DNA from: Candidatus Latescibacterota bacterium
GTDB lineage: Bacteria > Latescibacterota > UBA2968 > UBA8231
Direction: 5' to 3'
DNA: 35,154 bases
Assembly: GCA_009691525.1 (NCBI GenBank)
Contig: SICG01000028.1
Coordinates: 1-35,154, forward strand
The notes below the pieces were generated by a model. That model was given only the letters and a program-made list of their open reading frames with translations. It was not told the origin of the DNA and made no database searches. The position numbers were made by a program, and so were the translations under genes. Shown here piece by piece: positions 1 through 8,800 of this stretch (within the stretch, counting starts at the first letter, position 1; the number at the start of each line of letters is the position of its first letter).

Positions 1-570
1 GTCCTCCATGGCCGGGGAGATCTGCGGGGTGTCGCCGTTGAAGGGGATGGTCTCCAGGGTCACCAGTTTGGGCTGCAGTTCGCAGCTGCGGTCCAGCGGA
101 TAGGGCTGGCGGGGATCGAGGACATTTTCCAGCTTGATCAGGCGCACCCAAGAAGTGTCCTGGGCCATACTGTCCACCTGGACCAGGCCGATCACCAACC
201 CCCCATTGATTGCCGAGGAGATACTGCCCGGCTGCACCCCGTCCCGGCTGCCCAGGTTCACCTTGGAGCGGCCGAGCCGGGCAGGTACGGCTCGACGATG
301 CGGTAGCGGTTGATGGGGCGCTTGGTGGGAATGGTATCGGGTTGGGTCGGGGCTTTGGGCCTGGTCTTGGGCAGGGGGACGAGGGTGGAGTCGGCCGGCG
401 CTTTGGTGGTGTCGGCAGCAGCCTGGGCGCTGTCACCGGCGACCTTGGCCGCATGTTGGTGGGGGGCTGCCACCAGCCAAGGCCACCCACAGCAACGCCG
501 CCCAGCCCTGGGAGACACTGAAGCGCGGCGGGCGCCGGTGGGCGGCAGGCTGGGCCAGGGTGTTTTTCAG
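1..570 (-). pseudogene. Broken, incomplete exported or membrane-anchored protein downstream of argF
   Basis: No single frame is open across this stretch, but three consecutive segments read as one protein. From about 570 a frame starting at a possible CTG, which overlaps the argF TGA, gives a hydrophobic stretch (WAALLWVALAGG) like a signal anchor. At the C6 run (461-466) the sense moves to another frame, which encodes an Ala/Thr/Pro/Lys-rich linker ending in RYRIVEPYLP near 282. At the CCC run (279-281) it returns to the first frame. There it gives a structured domain containing KVNLGSRDGVQPGS and GGLVIGLVQVDS, open to the window edge. One extra C followed by one missing C would restore a continuous ORF. 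The NLGSRDGV...GLV pattern weakly resembles the beta domains of MreC-like proteins; I do not assign a function. The two shifts may be real decay or consensus errors. The C-terminus lies outside the window. Confidence 0.5.
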
Positions 571-1484
571 GAGAGGATGCCGGCCAGTTTGAGCAGAACC
601 GCCTTCTGGCTGTGGAGGCGGTTCTGGGCCTGGGCCATGATAATGGAACGGGGATCGTCGAGTAATTCGCCCTCGATCTCGTAGCCCCGGTGGGCAGGCA
701 GGCAGTGCATGATGCGCAGGTCTAGCCCGGCGAGCAGTTGGCGGTTGAGCTGGTAGGGCATGTAGAGCTGGAGTCGGCGGTCCTTTTCGGCGGCAAAGGC
801 CGGGTCCAGAAAGTATTCCATGTCGATCCAGGTGTCGGTGTAGACCACGTTGCTTTGGGCCAGGGCGGCCCGTAGGTCAGTGGTGGCCCAGTACAGGCCA
901 GCGCGCCGGCCGGCCGCACACAACTCGGCGTCGGCAGTTGCCGGTTCCGGCTCAGGGGTGGCCACGGTGACCTTCATGCCCACCTTGAGGCCGGCGGCGA
1001 TCAGGGAGTTGCAGACATTGTTGTGCGCCCCCACATAGGTCAGATGTACGCCTTCGAGCCGGCCGAGGGTTTCCTGGATGGTCTGCAGGTCGCCGAGGAT
1101 CTGCAGGGGGTGGTAGCGGTCGCAGCAGCCGTTCATCACCGGCACCCGCGAGACTGCTGCGGCGCAGCGCACGTCGGCGTGCCTGAGGAAGCGGGCGACG
1201 ATGAAATCCACGTACTCGGCGAGCACCCGGATCTCGTCGCCCAGGTCGGCCAAGCCGAAATTGGTGCTCCGCCAGTCGAGGTAGAGGGCATGGCCCCCTA
1301 ACTGGCTGATGCCGATTTCGCCGGAGCAGCGGGTGCGGGTGGAAGTCTTCTGGAAGAGCAGGGCCAGGGTCCGGCCAGCCAGGGCTTGGGCGTATTTGTC
1401 GGGGTGCTGCCTGAGGGCGCTGCTGGTATCCACCACCTCGAGAATCTGGGCGGTGGTCCAATCTTTAAGTGTGACCAGATGCAC
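567..1484 (-). CDS. Ornithine carbamoyltransferase-family protein with an atypical ornithine loop
   Basis: Aspartate/ornithine carbamoyltransferase family, 305 aa, cytoplasmic. Classical OTCase transfers a carbamoyl group to ornithine to make citrulline in arginine synthesis. Carbamoyl-phosphate motifs are visible: FQKTSTRTR (44-52), HPLQ (125-128) and HCLPAHRG (260-267). The loop where OTCase normally has D-x-W-x-S-M-G reads TDTWIDMEYF (216-225), so the ornithine-contacting Ser-Met-Gly is replaced. The GRGE-type loop near residue 75 is also unlike standard ArgF. It lacks the insertions of the knotted acetyl- or succinyl-ornithine enzymes. I therefore call the family with confidence but leave the exact substrate open. 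The GTG start follows GAGGAG (1495-1500) by about 10 bases. The gene begins 14 bp after nrnA and its TGA overlaps a possible start of the next gene, so it belongs to the minus-strand run. Confidence 0.85.
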   Translation of the reverse strand: MHLVTLKDWTTAQILEVVDTSSALRQHPDKYAQALAGRTLALLFQKTSTRTRCSGEIGISQLGGHALYLDWRSTNFGLADLGDEIRVLAEYVDFIVARFLRHADVRCAAAVSRVPVMNGCCDRYHPLQILGDLQTIQETLGRLEGVHLTYVGAHNNVCNSLIAAGLKVGMKVTVATPEPEPATADAELCAAGRRAGLYWATTDLRAALAQSNVVYTDTWIDMEYFLDPAFAAEKDRRLQLYMPYQLNRQLLAGLDLRIMHCLPAHRGYEIEGELLDDPRSIIMAQAQNRLHSQKAVLLKLAGILS

Positions 1485-1498
1485 CTGGGTGAATCTCC

Positions 1499-2479
1499 TC
1501 AGAGGTATTTTTCGATTTCGGCCAGTAACTGATTGCGCACCTGATTGACATCTCCTTCGAGGCGGCAGCCCGAGGCCCGGGTGTGACCACCGCCGCCAAA
1601 GGCGGCGGCGATCTGGCGCACATCCACGCGCTGGCGGGAGCGCAGGCTGATGCGATACTTGCGGGGGGGTTCTTCTTTAAGGGTCACCGAGACCTCGACG
1701 GTCTGCACCATGAGCCCGTAGTTCACCACGTCGACATTGTCCATGCCGATGTCGGGGTCCGCGTTGCCGAGGTGGACGAAGGCGACCCGCTCCCCGCAGT
1801 ATAATTGGAGGGACTCGAGGGCCCGGCCCAGCAGTTTGAGGGCGGGCAGGCTCTTGTTATTAAAGAGCCGGTCGGCGACCATATCGAGCCGGGCGCCGGC
1901 GCGCACCAGCTGGGCACCCACCTCCAGGGTGGTGGGGGTGGTCAGCGCGTAGCGAAAGCCGCCGGTGTCGTAGAGGATGCCCATGTAGATCTGCTCGGCC
2001 ACTGCCGGGGTGAACTTAAAGTTGAGCGCCGACCCCAGGTGATAGACCAGCTCGCTGGAAGAACTCGCTTGCGGGGTGGTCAGATTGACGTGGCCAAAAG
2101 GCAAGCTGTCCTGGTGGTGGTCGAGGGCCAGGATCTTGGTATCGTTGTCGATGTACTCTTCGATCCTACCGATGCGCGTCAGGACCGGACAGTCCAGCAC
2201 GATAAGGTGTTTGGCCTTGGGGGCGGGTGGCTGGGAATCGATAGTTTCGATCTGTGCCCAGCCATCGAGGAAATGGTACTGCGCATTAGGTGAATCAGGC
2301 AGGACCACGCTAGCACTCTTGCCCAGGCTGCGGAGAATGGCCTGCAGGGCCAGACAGGCAGCCACGCCATCGCCATCGCAATTGACATGCGCGGTGAGGA
2401 CGAAGTGCTTTCCAGAACGCACAAAGGCGAGGGCTGCCGGCAGCTCGGGTAGATCGATGAGGGGCTTCTTCCGGGGCAT
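1499..2479 (-). CDS. nrnA: DHH/DHHA1 phosphoesterase, NrnA-type oligoribonuclease / pAp phosphatase
   Basis: A 326-aa cytoplasmic DHH-family phosphoesterase. Family members degrade short RNA oligomers (nanoRNA) to mononucleotides and/or dephosphorylate 3'-phosphoadenosine 5'-phosphate. Visible motifs are the HVNCDGDG metal-binding loop (31-38, with H31, D35 and D37), LALDHHQ (the DHH motif, about 117-123), the YDTGGFRYALTT motif typical of NrnA, and C-terminal GGGGHTRASG (about 297-306), which is the DHHA1 substrate-binding glycine motif. The length matches the family (310-340 aa). The ATG start has AGGA about 6 bases upstream. It sits 29 bp after the methyltransferase gene and 14 bp before argF, so co-transcription is likely. 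Confidence 0.92.
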   Translation of the reverse strand: MPRKKPLIDLPELPAALAFVRSGKHFVLTAHVNCDGDGVAACLALQAILRSLGKSASVVLPDSPNAQYHFLDGWAQIETIDSQPPAPKAKHLIVLDCPVLTRIGRIEEYIDNDTKILALDHHQDSLPFGHVNLTTPQASSSSELVYHLGSALNFKFTPAVAEQIYMGILYDTGGFRYALTTPTTLEVGAQLVRAGARLDMVADRLFNNKSLPALKLLGRALESLQLYCGERVAFVHLGNADPDIGMDNVDVVNYGLMVQTVEVSVTLKEEPPRKYRISLRSRQRVDVRQIAAAFGGGGHTRASGCRLEGDVNQVRNQLLAEIEKYL

Positions 2480-2508
2480 GGGGTCCTGCTCGCAGAGCAG
2501 CGCCAGCT

Positions 2509-3264
2509 TCAGCCGGGTCGCTGGAGGACAAAGTGAATGCGCTCCGATGCCTCGGAGCCGCGCGCAAAGGTAAAGCCATCGAAGCTGCCCCGCAGTTCAA
2601 AGGGGCTGGCCTCGATCCGGGCGATGACTTCATCGACAGGATAGATGCGCTGCATGTGGCATTCTTCCAGCTCCGTCTCCTGGTTGTCGAAACGGATGTG
2701 GAAGCGGTTGAATTGCAGCCGCTCTTCGCGGTCGTAAAAGCTGTGGCGCCGATAGATGAAGCCCGGCCCCCGCTCCTCGTCGCGCATGTCGCAGAAGTGG
2801 CGGAGCGAGTTTTTCTCGGTACATATATCAAAAATAAAGAAATTCCCCGCCAATAGTATACTGCTTATTTCGCTCAGGGCGAGGTCCAGATCCTCGGGGG
2901 TGAGCAGGTAGTTGAAGCTGTCGTAGAGGCAAAGGGCGGTGTCGAAAGGCCCCAAACCGGCCAGTTGGCGTAGGTCGCGATGAAAAAGAGGAATCTCCAC
3001 CCCGGCCTGGACCAGGCGCTGGCGGGCCACCTCGAGCATGGCCGCTGAAGCGTCCGCCCCGCTTACCTGCTTTCCCCCCCGGTGGAGTTCGAAAAGGGTG
3101 CTACCCGTGCCGCAGGCTAGGTCAATCGTCTGCCGGGGCTGATGGCCGAAGCGGGCGAAAAGAGCCCAGACATGGGCAGCCCATTCAGCGTAGTCCACAT
3201 GGCGCATGACGTGGTCGTAAATGGCCGCCAGGCCTTCGTAGGGTTGGCGCTGGGCGGTATTCAA
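2509..3264 (-). CDS. Class I SAM-dependent methyltransferase
   Basis: A 251-aa protein with a Rossmann-type methyltransferase fold. SAM-binding motif I reads TIDLACGTGSTLFEL, followed by the acidic residue of motif II in GADAS and a motif IV-like FDTALCLYDSFNYL. The substrate is not evident. The C-terminal half resembles small-molecule methyltransferases of the ubiquinone/tRNA-Cm5U type only in general fold. I chose the TTG at 3264-3262 because it overlaps the upstream S4 gene stop as TTGA and gives a sensible N-terminus (LNTAQRQPYEGLAAIYDHVM). Extending further upstream produces low-complexity sequence antiparallel to nothing known and overlaps the S4 gene entirely. Translational coupling to the S4 gene is likely. 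Confidence 0.82.
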   Translation of the reverse strand: MNTAQRQPYEGLAAIYDHVMRHVDYAEWAAHVWALFARFGHQPRQTIDLACGTGSTLFELHRGGKQVSGADASAAMLEVARQRLVQAGVEIPLFHRDLRQLAGLGPFDTALCLYDSFNYLLTPEDLDLALSEISSILLAGNFFIFDICTEKNSLRHFCDMRDEERGPGFIYRRHSFYDREERLQFNRFHIRFDNQETELEECHMQRIYPVDEVIARIEASPFELRGSFDGFTFARGSEASERIHFVLQRPG

Positions 3265-3566
3265 AAGCGGGGGTCCTCGTCGAAGCCAAAAGCCTGCATA
3301 GCAGGCGCGCGGCCCTCGACGCGGATGATCCGACAATAGTGCTGGCGTTCTTTTTTGGCCACCGGATGTTCGGGGATCGCCACGATTTCGGCCTCCAACT
3401 CGCTGTCCGAGGTACATAGGCGCAGCATTTCCCCCACCCGGACCTCCCGGCTGGCCTTGGCCGGCTGGCCATCCACCCACACTTGCCCGGCATCGCAGGC
3501 GCGTCGGGCGGCGCTGCGCTGGTGGATGAGACCGCTGTTTTTCAGGTACAGGTCGAGGCGGGCCAT
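3261..3566 (-). CDS. S4-domain RNA-binding protein (HSP15/RqcP-like)
   Basis: A 101-aa protein dominated by an N-terminal S4 domain: MARLDLYLKNSGLIHQRSAA, then a gap, then GQVWVDGQPAKASREVRVGE, the usual alpha-L RNA-binding motif. Small stand-alone S4 proteins of this size include HSP15 (HslR) and RqcP. Both bind the large ribosomal subunit carrying a peptidyl-tRNA and help rescue or recycle stalled 50S particles. Which of these applies cannot be decided here. The ATG at 3566 is chosen over an in-frame TTG at 3578, as the family begins right at the MxRLD motif. The gene starts about 20 bp after surA stops and its TGA is shared with the start of the methyltransferase (TTGA). Confidence 0.85.
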   Translation of the reverse strand: MARLDLYLKNSGLIHQRSAARRACDAGQVWVDGQPAKASREVRVGEMLRLCTSDSELEAEIVAIPEHPVAKKERQHYCRIIRVEGRAPAMQAFGFDEDPRF

Positions 3567-3585
3567 GGCCAGCGGCAAAAGCGTT

Positions 3586-4884
3586 TCACTTGACGGCGGG
3601 TTGTTGGGGCAGTGCTGGTTGGTGGAGAAAGTCCTCGGAGAGCCGTTCTTCGATGTGGATCTGCTGCTGGTAGTCCCCGACCAAGCGGCGCATGGCTGTT
3701 TCCAGCCGCTCCTCGCGCACCAGGTTTTCGATGGTGGCCTGGTCGTCGTTGATCTTGAGCAGGTGGCCGCTGTCTTCGAGGAAAAAGGGGGCGGAGATTT
3801 CGCCCAATTTCATCGGTCCCACATAAGGCTGGATGAAGCCGGGCAGCTGGTTGGTGGACAGGATCTGCCACAACCCACCCCGCTTGGCTGAGGCGGGGTC
3901 TTCGGAGTATTCCTTGGCTAGCTGGGCAAAGTCCTCACCGCCTCCGGCACGGCGGCGCAGCTCTTCTAGCTGGATGGCGGTGCGCTCGCGGTCTTGCTGG
4001 TTCATGGGCGCCCGGGCTAGGATGTGACTGGCACAGACCTCGTCCTCGCGTTTTTCGCGCAGTTGGATGAGGTGGTACCCGTAGGGGGTGAGCACCGGAT
4101 CGCTGACCTGGCCGGGCTTGAGTTGGCGGGCGGCGTCCTCGAATTCGGGAACCAATTGGCCGCTCTTGAAGCAGCCCAGGTCACCCCCGTTGGCGGCGGT
4201 GCCGGGGTCCTCGGAGTAGGCCTTGGCCAGCTGGGCAAAATCCCCGCCCGCTGCCAGTTTCTGTTGGGCCTCCTCGATTTTGGCGCGGGCCTTGGCCAGC
4301 ACCTGGGGGTCGGGTTTCACCTTGATGCTGATCTTGCTGAGCGACAGACGGGGCGGCAGGGAATCGCGGTAAGCCTGGCGGTAGGTTTCCACATCCTTGC
4401 GGCCCACGTACAGACGCATGGCCAGTTGACTGCGCAGTTGGTCAGCTAACAGGTTTTGGCGGATACCTTTGCGGTAGCGGGCTTTGAGTTGGCGCTCGCT
4501 GAGACCGGCGCGTTCGAGCATGGAGTTGAACTCGGTGGCTGGCATGCCCGTCTTGATTTCCTCGAGCCGTTGGCTGAGGATGGTCTCCACCTGGGTTTCG
4601 TCGATCTGGATGCTGTCCTTCTGGGCTTTGAGCATCAGCACGTCGTCGTCGATCATCTGCTTGAGGGCCTGCTGGCGCAGGCGGGTCAGCTCCTCGGGGC
4701 CGGGCTGCTGACGATAGCCGCGGTCCTGTAGTTCCTGCAGCACGCTGAAATTGACCTCGGACCAGAGGATGACCTGGTTGTCGACCACGGCGACGATGCG
4801 GTCGAGCAGTTCGGGGGCGGCACCGGCAGGCAACACCGCACCGAGTCCCAGGATCAGGGCAAAACAACAAAGGGAATAGCGCAT
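3586..4884 (-). CDS. surA: SurA-type periplasmic chaperone / peptidyl-prolyl isomerase, two parvulin domains
   Basis: A 432-aa exported protein with an N-terminal signal peptide (hydrophobic core CFALILGLGAVL, then AGAAPE). A SurA N-terminal chaperone region follows (DRIVAVVDNQVILWSEV, about 28-44). Two parvulin (PpiC) domains come next. The first runs about 175-285 with GDFAQLAKAYSEDP and YGYHLIQL. The second runs about 290-395 with EDFAQLAKEYSEDPASAKRGG. SurA escorts outer-membrane beta-barrel proteins through the periplasm to the BAM complex, so this gene implies a diderm cell. The second parvulin domain is shorter and lacks the YGYH-type C-terminal strand. The gene follows the parvulin lipoprotein by only 4 bp and has a weak ribosome binding site, consistent with translational coupling. 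Confidence 0.9.
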   Translation of the reverse strand: MRYSLCCFALILGLGAVLPAGAAPELLDRIVAVVDNQVILWSEVNFSVLQELQDRGYRQQPGPEELTRLRQQALKQMIDDDVLMLKAQKDSIQIDETQVETILSQRLEEIKTGMPATEFNSMLERAGLSERQLKARYRKGIRQNLLADQLRSQLAMRLYVGRKDVETYRQAYRDSLPPRLSLSKISIKVKPDPQVLAKARAKIEEAQQKLAAGGDFAQLAKAYSEDPGTAANGGDLGCFKSGQLVPEFEDAARQLKPGQVSDPVLTPYGYHLIQLREKREDEVCASHILARAPMNQQDRERTAIQLEELRRRAGGGEDFAQLAKEYSEDPASAKRGGLWQILSTNQLPGFIQPYVGPMKLGEISAPFFLEDSGHLLKINDDQATIENLVREERLETAMRRLVGDYQQQIHIEERLSEDFLHQPALPQQPAVK

Positions 4885-4888
4885 GTGT

Positions 4889-5722
4889 TTAACGAGATTG
4901 TGAGGGGCCTAGCTTCCGGTCGTCAATAGTCCATTTCCTGGAACTCTTAAGCCGGCTGATCAGTTCCGCAAGGCGCTGTTTGTAGTCCTGCCGGACCAGG
5001 GTGTCGACGATCTGGGGGCGGACCTGGTCCAGTTCCTTGATGGTGCCGGCTTCCTGGAGGTCGAGCACCTGGATGAGGTGGTAGCCGTACTGGGTCTGGA
5101 TCGGCCCCGAGAGCGTCTTGAAGGGCAGGCCACGGCAGGCCTCCCACAGGGCCGGGTTGTCGTCGGCGGAGAAGTAGCCCAGATCCCCACCCCGCACCTT
5201 GGTCTCCTGATCCAGCGAGTGCAGCCGGGCCAGTTCCTCAAAGGAAGTCCCGTTGCGCAGAGCCTGGCGCTTGGCGGTGGCGTCTGCCTCGGTGGCCAGC
5301 AGGATGTGGAGGGCGCGAATTTCGGGCCTGGTGCGGCGGAACGGCTCCCGGTTCTCTGCGTAGTACTGCTGGATGGACGCCTCGCTGACCTGGGTGTCCT
5401 GGCCCTCGAATTCGGCGTTGAGCAGGGCAGCCACCAGCAGATCCCGGCGCGCCTGCTCCAGCAATTGTTGGGTGCGGGGGCTCTGGTCCAGTTTGCGGTC
5501 CAGGGCTTCCTGGTAAAGCAGTTGCTGCTCCACCCACTGCTCGACGAATTGCGCCTTCTCGGCCGGCCCCTGGCCCACGCCCAGTTCGGCCGGCAGGAGG
5601 TTTTCCAGGTCGGAGGTAGTCAGCGCTGCCTCTTCGACGCGGGCCACCATCCCCTCCTGTTCCTGATCAGCGGAGCAGGAAGTCAGGAGCCAGGCGCAGC
5701 ACCAGAAGAAGAGTCTCGGCAT
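4889..5722 (-). CDS. Parvulin-type peptidyl-prolyl isomerase lipoprotein
   Basis: A 277-aa protein with a lipoprotein signal: a short hydrophobic N-terminus followed by LLTSC, whose Cys16 would be lipidated. A SurA_N-like helical region (about 25-125) precedes one PpiC parvulin domain (about 130-235). That domain shows RALHILLATEADA, GTSFEELARLHSLDQ, GGDLGYFSADD and YGYHLIQVLDLQEAG. The role is probably protein folding in the periplasm, anchored to a membrane, as for PrsA or PpiD-like factors. It directly precedes surA with a 4-bp gap, and the pair likely serves envelope biogenesis. The ATG start has only a weak GGA upstream. It lies 87 bp after mfd, with no clear promoter in between. Confidence 0.88.
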   Translation of the reverse strand: MPRLFFWCCAWLLTSCSADQEQEGMVARVEEAALTTSDLENLLPAELGVGQGPAEKAQFVEQWVEQQLLYQEALDRKLDQSPRTQQLLEQARRDLLVAALLNAEFEGQDTQVSEASIQQYYAENREPFRRTRPEIRALHILLATEADATAKRQALRNGTSFEELARLHSLDQETKVRGGDLGYFSADDNPALWEACRGLPFKTLSGPIQTQYGYHLIQVLDLQEAGTIKELDQVRPQIVDTLVRQDYKQRLAELISRLKSSRKWTIDDRKLGPSQSR

Positions 5723-5809
5723 CGCTTTGATCCAATAAAAAACCCTTCTGGCATCGCGCGGCCGCGCTGACCAGAGGGGCCCTCGTGCGAACTATTAAAG
5801 ATAGACTCC

Positions 5810-8800
5810 TCAGAGGATCTCCTGCAAGATATTTTTGGCCCGCTCCAGTCTTTCCTGCTCGTCGCTGCCACCTACCTGGGCCTCGATGGTGAACTGTTCG
5901 CCGAGGTTGAATTCCAGCTGGGCCGGGCTTTTCTCGACCAGGCGCTGGATGTCGGTGCGGGCGGGTTGGAACTCGGGGGGCCATACCAGGCGCAGGCGCG
6001 CCCTTTCCAGTTGGACCAGGGCCACGCCCAGTTGGCGGGCCATCACCTTGATCTCCATCAGGTGCAAGAGCGAGCGGGTGGGGAAGGGCAGGCGCCCGAA
6101 GCGGTCTTCCATCTCTTCCTGGATGGCCAGCAGGTCCACCAACCGGCGGGCCCCGGCCAGGCGCTGATAGAAAGACATTTTCTGGTCAGCATCTGGCACG
6201 TAATCCTCGGGGATGTAGGCGGTGGCGGCGATCTTGATCTCCGGTTCCACCGTCGACTCCACCGCCTCGCCTTTTAATTCGTGCATGGCTTCTTCGAGCA
6301 GGCGGCAGTACAGGTCGAAACCCACCGCGGTGATGAAGCCGTGCTGCTGGGCTCCTACCAGATTGCCGGCCCCGCGGATTTCCATGTCGCGCATGGCGAT
6401 GTTGAAGCCGGAGCCCAGGTCGGCGAACTCCTCGATGGCCCGTAGGCGCAGCAGGCTCTTGCGGTTGAACTTTTTGCCCTTGGGCACCAGCAGGTAGGCG
6501 AAGGCGCGGTCCTTGGCGCGGCCCACCCGGCCGCGGATCTGGTAGAGCTGGCTCAGCCCCAGGGTGTCGGCCCGGTTGACCAGAATGGTGTTCACCGAGG
6601 GGATGTCGATGCCCGACTCGATGATCATGGTGCAGACCAGGCAGTCGTATTTTTTCTCGAGGAAATCGTGCATAATCTGTTCCAACTGCCGGGCCGGCAT
6701 CTGGCCGTGGGCCACGCCAAAGCGCACCTGGGGCAGCAACTCCTGCAGGTAGTCGACCAGGCTGTGGATAGATTTTACCCGATTGTGGACAAAGTAGACC
6801 TGGCCGTGGCGCTCCACCTCGCGCACGATGGCGGCGGCGATGCGCTGTTCGTCGAAGGGGAGAATCTCAGTGTGGATGGGCAGTCGGTCCTGGGGCGGAG
6901 TGTTGATCACCGACATGTCGCGCGAGCCCATCAGCGCCATGTGCAGGGTGCGGGGGATGGGGGTGGCGGTGAGGGTGAGCACGTCTACCTGGCGTTTGAG
7001 TTGTTTGAGCTTCTCCTTGTGTTTGACGCCGAAGCGCTGCTCCTCATCGACCACCAGCAGGCCTAAGTCGCGGAACTTGACGTCCTGGGAGAGCAGGCGG
7101 TGGGTGCCGATGAGGATATCGACCCGGCCCTGGCGCAGTTTTTCTAGCACTTCGCGCTGCTGCTGGGCGGTGCGGAAGCGGCTGAGCACCGCCACGGTCA
7201 CCGAGGAGTGGGCCGTACGCTCGCTGAAGGTCTGGTAGTGCTGCTGGGCCAGGATGGTGGTGGGCACCAGCACTGCCACCTGTTTGTGATCGGCCACTGC
7301 TTTGAAGGCGGCGCGCACGGCCACCTCGGTTTTGCCGTAGCCCACGTCGCCGCAGACCAGCCGGTCCATGGGATGAGGGGCCTCCATGTCCTGGCACACC
7401 TCCTCCATGGTGCGCAGCTGGTCTGGGGTCTCCTGGAAGGGGAAGGAGGCTTCCAGCTCGCGGTGCAGGCTGGTGTCGGCGGAAAAGGCGAAGCCGGGCA
7501 GGGCCTTGCGCTCGGCGTAGAGCTGGATCAGTTCGCCGGCCATCTTGAAAATCTCTTCCCGGGTCCGCTCCTTGAGCTTTTCCCAGGCGTTGCTGCCCAG
7601 CTTGTTGAGGAAGGGGGTCTGGCCCTCGTCGCTGGAGTACTTGCGCAGGCGGTCGAGCTGTTCTACCGGGACAAAAAGTTTGTCGGCCCCCTGGTAGGCG
7701 ACACTCAGGCAGTCGTGGGATCGGCCGCCGATATCGAGGCGCTGGATGCCCAGATAGCGGCCGATCCCGTGGTCGACGTGTACCACAAAGTCACCCCGCT
7801 GCAAAGTGCTGGAGCTGGCGATGGGGGTGGCGGCCTTGAAGCGGCGGTAGCGATAGCGGCGTTTCTGGCGGCTGAAGATCTCGTGGTCGTTGAAGAGGGC
7901 CAGCTGGGCTGCCGGGTAGACAAAACCCTGGCGCAGGGTGCCCAGTTCGAAAGCGATCCAGTCGGCCCAGTCGGCGAGAATTTCCTCCAGCCGGCCGCGC
8001 TGGCCCTGGGTCTCGCACATCAGGTGGAGGGCATAGCCGTCCTGGTGGAGGCGGGTGATCTCGGGGCGCAGCAGGCCCAACTCCCCCTGGAAATTGCGAC
8101 AGGGCTGGGCGCCGAAGCGCAGGCCTTCGCTGCCCCGGCCCAGGGGGGCGGGCAGCAGCCGGGCGCAGCGTCCCAGTTGTCCCTCCAGCCAGGCGGCCTG
8201 GTGGACCAGCAGGGCGGGGGGCATCAGCTGGTCGCGCTCGGCGTGGCGCTCGTATTCCTTGAGGGAAGGGTCCAGGGCCACAGTGACGGCCTCCTCCAGG
8301 TCCTCGGGGGCCGGGCAGAAGACCAGGGGGTCCTTCAGGTAGGCGAAGAGGCCCTCGCCCGGGCCGTAGAGCACCCCCATCCAGGTCTCGATGCCCTCGA
8401 GGGAGGAACCCAGTTCCAGCCGGTCGCGCAATTGGCTCAGCTCGATCTGGGCCTGGGACTCGGCCTCGCGCAAGCGCTGGAGGTATTCGCCGAAGAAGAG
8501 ACTGCCCAGCATAACCTCGCGGGCCGGCAGCAGCAGGGCCTCCTGGCAGGTGCGCAGGGAGCGCTGAGTGCTCAGGTCGAATTGGCGGATGGATTCGAGT
8601 CGGTCGCCGAAAAAATCTAGACGGAAGGGGTGCTCGGCACCCACTGGGTATACGTCGAGGATGCCGCCGCGCACGCTGAACTGGCCCATCCCGTCGACGG
8701 TAGGCACCCGCTCGAAGCCGGCGTCGGCCAAGTGCATGACCACCGGGTCCAGGTCCTGGGCCTGGCCGCGGTGCAGGTGCAGGGTGCCCAATTCGAGGGC

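Noticed and set aside
567-1484. Knotted acetyl- or succinyl-ornithine carbamoyltransferase
   Set aside because: The FQKTSTRTR motif and overall spacing follow the unknotted OTC type; the proline-rich knot loop is missing.
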